Positions 59,960 to 64,000 of a stretch of DNA of 64,000 nucleotides are shown one piece after another (the first letter of the stretch is position 1; the number at the start of each line of letters is the position of its first letter). Under the pieces are notes generated by a model. That model saw nothing but the letters and a program-made list of their open reading frames with translations, was not told where the DNA came from and made no database searches. A program made the position numbers and the translations under genes. Origin of the DNA: an uncultured Bacteroidota bacterium (GTDB lineage Bacteria > Bacteroidota > Bacteroidia > Chitinophagales > Chitinophagaceae). Where the stretch lies: positions 1-64,000 of the forward strand of contig CAISPO010000019.1 in the NCBI GenBank assembly GCA_903887415.1, in the 5' to 3' direction.

Positions 59960-62113
59960 ATGAAAAGATCACTTTTACTTTTTGTTGCAGTTGTAATGAT
60001 GCTTGGCGCCCATGCTGATGAAGGCATGTGGATACCCATGCTTATAGGGAAAAACTATGAGGAGATGCAGCGCCTCGGACTACGGCTTTCTGCAGACGAC
60101 CTGTATAATATAAACCACAGCAGCATCAAAGATGCTATACTGCAGTTTGGCGGTGGATGCACCGCCGAGATGATCTCTGAAAATGGCCTGCTGCTCACCA
60201 ACCATCACTGCGGCTACGATGCCATTGCCAATCTCAGCACAGTAGATCGTGACTTGCTGGACAATGGTTTCTGGGCGCATAATCTGCAGGAAGAACTGCC
60301 CGCACAAGGCGTTACTGCGCTCTTCCTGCAAAGCATGGAAGATGTTACTGCAAAGGTAAAAGCTGCTGTAGGTGACGCAACCGGAGAGGAATACAACAAG
60401 AAATTTGAAGCAGTAAAGAAAGAAATAGAAGAGAAGGAATCGATGAACGGTAAACTGGTAGCCAGCGTGAAAGACTATTTTAACGGCAACCAGTTTTTCC
60501 TGCTATTATACAAAAGATATACTGACGTACGATTGGTAGGTACACCGCCAAAATCATTGGGTAAGTTTGGCGGCGACACCGATAACTGGATGTGGCCCCG
60601 CCATACGTCAGATTTCTCTATGTTCCGCATTTATGCAGATACAAGTAACGAGCCTAAATCCTATAGCCCATCAAATGTGCCATACCATCCCAAAAAATTC
60701 CTGCCTGTGTCTGCCCGTGGTGAAGAAGAAGGAGATTATGCCATGATCTTTGGTTACCCGGGCCGTACCAACAGGTATGAAGTGTCTTATGGTGTGGATC
60801 TCGCAATTAATGTGGTCAACCCATCAATAGTCGCCTGCCGCGACCTGCGCCTCGGTATTATGCGCCGCCACATGGATGCGAATAAGTCTGTTTATCTGCA
60901 GCTTACTTCCAGCTATTCCAGCATTGCCAACTACTGGAAATATTTTATCGGCCAGACGGAACAATTGAAACGCCTGAAAGTAGTGGATAAGAAAAGTAAG
61001 GCGGAACAGGAATTCACTAAGTGGCAGTACGAGCATAACATCAATAACGACCTGCTTGGCAAGTTCTCCCATATGTATGCCGACTACACACCTTATGCAA
61101 AACATGCTGTTTATTATTCAGAATGTTTCCGCGCACCTGCACTTACACGCATGGCCCTTGCCCTGAAGCCCTTATATGACGCTTATGACCGGCACAAAGG
61201 AACACTCACCGATGACACGCTGAAAAAGTACATCAACATCGCAAAGCAAGCCTACCGGCCTTCTTACAAGGTATTTGAACCCGGCACAGACAAAGAAATG
61301 TTTACAGAAATGAACGAGCTTTATTACAAGAACGTAGCCAAAGACCAGTTGCCGGACATTTATGCAAAAACGATACTGAAGGGCAAAAAGGCAGACGATA
61401 AAGCAGCCTATTCCAGCTATACCGCTAATGTATTTGCGCACACCATTCTTACCGACAGCAATAAGTTCAACGACTTCTGCAAAGCGCCTTCTTTTGCAAA
61501 ATTAAAGAGCGATGCAGCAGTACAGTATGCACTGAGCTTTGTCACAAACTACACTACCCGCTTCCAGTCCAAAGTTGACGCCTTTACAGCCAAGAAGGCA
61601 GAGCTGAGTAAAGAATACGTACATGAGCTAATGGAGCAGAAGCCGGAAAAGAACTTCTACCCTGATGCTAACTCTACTATGCGCATCTCTTACGGCAAAG
61701 TGCTGGGCTATGAGCCACAGGATGGTGTGGAGTACAACTACTTTACTACGCTTGATGGCCTGATAGCAAAATACAAGCCCGGAAGCGATGAGTTTGACGT
61801 GCCGGCACAACTGCTGGACCTTTACAAAGCGAAAGACTATGGCCGTTATGCAGATAAGGATGGCAGCCTGCATACCTGCTTTATCACCAACAATGACATT
61901 ACCGGCGGCAACTCAGGCAGCCCGGTTATGAACGCTAACGGCGAGCTGATAGGCGCAGCATTTGATGGCAACTGGGAGGCAATGAGCGGAGATATAGCTT
62001 TCGATAAGAAATATAAAAGGACGATAGTGTGCGACATCCGTTTCATCCTCTTCCTGATAGATAAAATGGGACATGCCGACAACCTGATTAAGGAAATGGA
62101 TGTGCGGTATTAA
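59960..62113 (+). CDS. S46-family dipeptidyl-peptidase, DPP7-like
   Basis: 717 residues with a signal peptide (MKRSLLLFVAVVMMLGAHA). S46 enzymes are periplasmic serine exopeptidases that release dipeptides for amino-acid nutrition. Catalytic triad: His82/83 in LLTNHHCGYDA, Asp218 in PRHTSDFSMFRIY, Ser652 in GGNSGSPVMN. The residue 18 after the catalytic Ser, which sets P1 preference in this family, is Gly670 (as in DPP7, hydrophobic P1), not Arg (as in DPP11, acidic P1). The helical cap domain lies between Asp218 and the Ser. Monocistronic. Confidence 0.93.
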   Translation: MKRSLLLFVAVVMMLGAHADEGMWIPMLIGKNYEEMQRLGLRLSADDLYNINHSSIKDAILQFGGGCTAEMISENGLLLTNHHCGYDAIANLSTVDRDLLDNGFWAHNLQEELPAQGVTALFLQSMEDVTAKVKAAVGDATGEEYNKKFEAVKKEIEEKESMNGKLVASVKDYFNGNQFFLLLYKRYTDVRLVGTPPKSLGKFGGDTDNWMWPRHTSDFSMFRIYADTSNEPKSYSPSNVPYHPKKFLPVSARGEEEGDYAMIFGYPGRTNRYEVSYGVDLAINVVNPSIVACRDLRLGIMRRHMDANKSVYLQLTSSYSSIANYWKYFIGQTEQLKRLKVVDKKSKAEQEFTKWQYEHNINNDLLGKFSHMYADYTPYAKHAVYYSECFRAPALTRMALALKPLYDAYDRHKGTLTDDTLKKYINIAKQAYRPSYKVFEPGTDKEMFTEMNELYYKNVAKDQLPDIYAKTILKGKKADDKAAYSSYTANVFAHTILTDSNKFNDFCKAPSFAKLKSDAAVQYALSFVTNYTTRFQSKVDAFTAKKAELSKEYVHELMEQKPEKNFYPDANSTMRISYGKVLGYEPQDGVEYNYFTTLDGLIAKYKPGSDEFDVPAQLLDLYKAKDYGRYADKDGSLHTCFITNNDITGGNSGSPVMNANGELIGAAFDGNWEAMSGDIAFDKKYKRTIVCDIRFILFLIDKMGHADNLIKEMDVRY

Positions 62114-62286
62114 ATTCAAAACTCCAATTCACAAAATTCAAAATCCCAAAGTTCAAATTCCAGAAAAAATGGATCAGAACTTTGGGATTCCTATATCAAC
62201 AACTTTGATAAACTGCATGATCGCGGCCAATTTTGCCGATAATAAATAAGGGTATTGGAATTTGTAATTTTATTTTTTGAATTTAA
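62110..62286. repeat. Imperfect inverted-repeat element between convergent genes
   Basis: Outer 12-bp perfect repeat TTAAATTCAAAA (62110-62121) / TTTTGAATTTAA (62275-62286), and an inner 13-bp perfect repeat AATCCCAAAGTTC (62142-62154) / GAACTTTGGGATT (62177-62189). The ends touch the stop codons of both flanking genes. It may be a MITE-like element or a long bidirectional terminator. Confidence 0.7.
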
Positions 62287-62700
62287 CTATAGGATTTCAT
62301 CGGTATTCACTCTTCTCGAATGTCCAAATGCGGTGTACATGTAGAGATACAGCATCCTGGAGAGCCGCATTAGGTATGGCTGTGCCAATAATACGATCAC
62401 AATGCTCACACCAAGAAAATAGAATACGCTATTGTCCTTATAAGAAAGCCCAAAGATAGGCCAGTACCATAGCAGGTTCAGGAAGAAAAGAAGCATGGTA
62501 AGTGCATAGTTGATGCCTCCGCCATTATTGCTCTCCGATTTCATTCTTTGCCCGCATACCTCACACTCGTCCTTCAGGGCAAGGCACTTATTTAGCGGGA
62601 ACATACTTTTATTTATGAATACAATGCTTTTCCTGCAACTGGGGCATTTCATGGTAAACAATGCAGGAAGCAGGGGCGGTTTTTTAGTATTGGAAGCCAT
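62287..62700 (-). CDS. DUF983 family zinc-ribbon membrane protein
   Basis: 137 residues. N-terminal zinc ribbon with CPSC and CEVCGQRM pairs (MKCPSCRKSI, DECEVCGQRM), then two membrane helices (ALTMLLFFLNLLWYWPIFG and FYFLGVSIVIVLLAQPYLM). This layout is DUF983. Function unknown; family members are small inner-membrane proteins. A -7 box (TAAATTTG, 62708-62715) lies 7 bases before the ATG. Confidence 0.85.
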   Translation of the reverse strand: MASNTKKPPLLPALFTMKCPSCRKSIVFINKSMFPLNKCLALKDECEVCGQRMKSESNNGGGINYALTMLLFFLNLLWYWPIFGLSYKDNSVFYFLGVSIVIVLLAQPYLMRLSRMLYLYMYTAFGHSRRVNTDEIL

Positions 62701-62707
62701 TGGGCTG

Positions 62708-62715
62708 CAAATTTA
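62708..62715 (-). promoter_or_regulatory. -7 box abutting the DUF983 gene start
   Basis: Minus-strand TAAATTTG, 7 bases before the ATG at 62700. It overlaps the 3' end of the DUF1801 gene region. Confidence 0.35.
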
Positions 62716-62717
62716 AT

Positions 62718-63209
62718 TTATTTCCGCTTAACAACCTTTAACGGCACAACATCTGGGCTAGGGCGCCTTTTCTTTTGCAGTTGCATTTTTACGATAGTCT
62801 CACCATGTATCGTTTTCTTGCCAACTTTCAACCGCGCCTGGGCGTTCACATGCGCAAGCTGCAACAGTTTCTTTATTGGTTTTACAGGGAAGGATTTCTT
62901 ATCCGCCACTTTGATGTACCGGTACAGGCTCCCATTCCCAACCAGTATCTTATCTGCATCAGCGATTTCTGAGCCGCGATTGAAGCCAAAGTTGACCCAT
63001 TTACTAAATACCGCAATGCTGCAAAAAGCATCGCCTGCGGTATCAGTCAGTGAAAACCCGAATGCAAGGGCATTATAATTATCATAGATCAGCTCATTAC
63101 TTTCCGGGTAGAGGTCCCACACAAATTCCCGCAGCCACAAGGCAACCTCCTTCACTTCATCGGAAAACGGCGTTAAAAATTTTAGTAGCTCTTTTGATTC
63201 TTTTGGCAT
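62718..63209 (-). CDS. DUF1801 (YdhG-like) domain protein
   Basis: About 163 residues started at MPKESKELLKFL; a longer in-frame start 54 bases upstream exists but adds an unlikely Lys/Phe-rich segment. Conserved DUF1801 features: WLREFVWDLYPESNELIYDNYNALAFGF, AFCSIAVFSKWVNFGFNRGSEI, GNGSLYRYIKV. The C-terminus is a basic tail (KKRRPSPD). Function unknown; a YdhG-like fold is expected. A 17-base gap follows to the DUF983 gene. Confidence 0.8.
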   Translation of the reverse strand: MPKESKELLKFLTPFSDEVKEVALWLREFVWDLYPESNELIYDNYNALAFGFSLTDTAGDAFCSIAVFSKWVNFGFNRGSEIADADKILVGNGSLYRYIKVADKKSFPVKPIKKLLQLAHVNAQARLKVGKKTIHGETIVKMQLQKKRRPSPDVVPLKVVKRK

Positions 63210-63273
63210 TTTAGAAGGTTTAGCCTGATATAAAAATACCTTTTTAGTTATCAAACGCTGCATAAATTAGTGA

Positions 63274-63356
63274 AAGCCCGAAGGGCTTAAGTTTGATTAG
63301 CCATGGGTGAAACACACGGGAAACAACAAAAAGTGACACAAAACCCTGGAAGGGTT
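63274..63356. repeat. REP-like hairpin element upstream of the 63438 gene
   Basis: Two perfect short hairpins with three-base loops: AAGCCC-GAA-GGGCTT (63274-63288) and AACCCT-GGA-AGGGTT (63342-63356), joined by TTAGCCATGGGTGAAACACACGG. The pattern of short GC stems around CCATGGGTGAA resembles dispersed repeats of this phylum. Confidence 0.6.
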
Positions 63357-63437
63357 GAACATGGGTACGCAAGCGAATATCTAAAAGTCGGGTCACCAAG
63401 GCACAGTTTTAGTACACCAGTTATTAAACCAGGTGTT

Positions 63438-63647
63438 ATGGCAAATCCAGATGAAAAGAAAGTTATTGAAGATGACGAATTGGTAGAAAAGCTCAAGACC
63501 GAATTCCCATTATCCGGCGGTGAAACCGATGCAGACCTTGAAAATGCCTTAAAGAGCATCTTAGGTACAGATGACGAAGAAAAGAAAAACAACGATGACG
63601 ACCCCGGCCTGATATTCGGGGGAGATAACCAGGATGGGGATGAGTAA
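63438..63647 (+). CDS. Small acidic protein of unknown function
   Basis: 69 residues if started at ATG 63438 (MANPDEKKVIEDDELV). A longer in-frame start at 63303 lies inside a REP-like repeat, so the short form is preferred. Very acidic, with a D-rich tail (NNDDDPGLIFGGDNQDGDE) and no signal peptide or membrane segment. No family recognised. Confidence 0.45.
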   Translation: MANPDEKKVIEDDELVEKLKTEFPLSGGETDADLENALKSILGTDDEEKKNNDDDPGLIFGGDNQDGDE

Positions 63648-63657
63648 GCACGCTACC

Positions 63658-64000
63658 CTATGTCTTTCTCGGCTTCTTCTTTGCCGCAGGAAATAAAACA
63701 TTATTCAGTATAAGCCTGTAGCCCGGAGAGTTGGGGTGCAGGCTTAGGTCTGTTGGCGGATCATATACCATGTGCTGGTAATCTTCGGGGTCATGGCCGC
63801 CATAGAAAGTCCAGGTTCCCTTGCCAAATTCACCGTGTATATAGCGGGCCTCATTTACTGGTTTGTAGTCGCCCATTACCAGCACACTTGACTTCAATAC
63901 CTCCTTACGAAAAGAAGTAGTCTGCCCCATAAAGCCCTTGATAGTAGTTGTATGGTCCTGGCAAAGCATAGCCGGTATCGGATCGAACTTTGCCGAAAAG
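63658..64000 (-). CDS. C-terminal part of a Bacteroidota-type protein (5' end outside window)
   Basis: The frame is open to the window edge (SAKFDPIPAMLCQDHTTT...), so the gene begins beyond 64000. The last 103 residues include GEFGKGTWTFYGGHDPEDYQ, VYDPPTDLSLHPNSPGYRLILNNVLFP and a basic KKKPRKT tail. The GGHDPEDYQ...NSPGYRLILNN ending is one I recall from proteins annotated as asparagine synthetase B-like in this phylum, but no amidotransferase or synthetase motif is visible in this piece. Treat as an unassigned partial gene. Confidence 0.6.
   Translation of the reverse strand, partial: FSAKFDPIPAMLCQDHTTTIKGFMGQTTSFRKEVLKSSVLVMGDYKPVNEARYIHGEFGKGTWTFYGGHDPEDYQHMVYDPPTDLSLHPNSPGYRLILNNVLFPAAKKKPRKT

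Noticed and set aside
63658-64000. Naming the partial gene asnB
   Set aside because: Only a remembered resemblance of the C-terminal tail to proteins annotated as asparagine synthetase B-like; no catalytic motif is visible in the window.
1-64000. CRISPR arrays, prophage, intact insertion sequences, restriction-modification genes
   Set aside because: No regularly spaced repeats, transposase, phage structural or restriction genes were seen on either strand.

Overview
The window looks like chromosome from a Bacteroidota bacterium, probably of the Chitinophagales/Chitinophagaceae type. Supporting signs are the Bacteroidota -7 box (TAnnTTTG) upstream of many genes, the near absence of Shine-Dalgarno sequences, many small secreted proteins with AQ-type signal cleavage sites, a long-form IspH, an S46 dipeptidyl-peptidase, a BNR/VPS10-like repeat protein and DUF983/DUF1801/DUF1343 families. 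The assignment rests on gene content and motifs read by eye; no search was run.

Layout. 1-2500: the 3' end of a 5S rRNA with terminator, a secreted CAP-domain protein, then a second, degenerate 5S-like sequence. 2.9-6 kb: GT-C-like membrane protein, methyltransferase, peptidase E. 6.0-10.6 kb: a compact cluster of ketosynthase, acyl carrier protein, LpxL-like acyltransferase, polysaccharide deacetylase, LolA-like carrier and a LolB-like unknown, with overlapping genes. 10.6-17.7 kb: response regulator, DMP19 protein, YeiH transporter, tryptophan 2,3-dioxygenase, a Spy-like protein, NamZ-type muramidase, TPR histidine kinase. 17.8-27.2 kb: an RND efflux operon with TolC, membrane-fusion protein and two tandem pump paralogues. 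27.5-33.9 kb: small membrane protein, eRF1-domain-like protein, BNR-repeat protein with two tandem LolA-like paralogues. 33.8-37.4 kb: ispH, then a cytochrome c / porin / cytochrome c operon. 37.4-48.8 kb: lon, two paralogous barrel proteins, TrmH-type methyltransferase, kup, two orphan secreted proteins, panB, a YggS-type PLP protein, a polytopic membrane protein. 48.8-54.2 kb: MFS transporter, then a kaiC-kaiB-kaiB-histidine kinase-response regulator operon. 54.4-64 kb: amt, phosphoesterase, dusB, DUF445, small basic secreted proteins, a DPP7-type S46 peptidase, DUF983, DUF1801, and a gene cut by the window end.

The two most system-like regions are these. (1) The kai operon encodes a double-domain KaiC ATPase with phosphosite-like residues, two different KaiB proteins, a PAS histidine kinase and a single-domain receiver; there is no KaiA, and KaiC has a charged coiled-coil tail where cyanobacterial KaiC binds KaiA. 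(2) The ketosynthase-ACP-acyltransferase-deacetylase-LolA cluster resembles a stripped-down relative of aryl-polyene/flexirubin loci, without the reductase, dehydratase and MMPL exporter. Tandem paralogues recur (RND pumps, LolA-like proteins, barrel proteins, KaiB, CAP modules). Several intergenic gaps hold palindromes or REP-like hairpins. No CRISPR array, intact insertion sequence, prophage or complete tRNA gene was seen.
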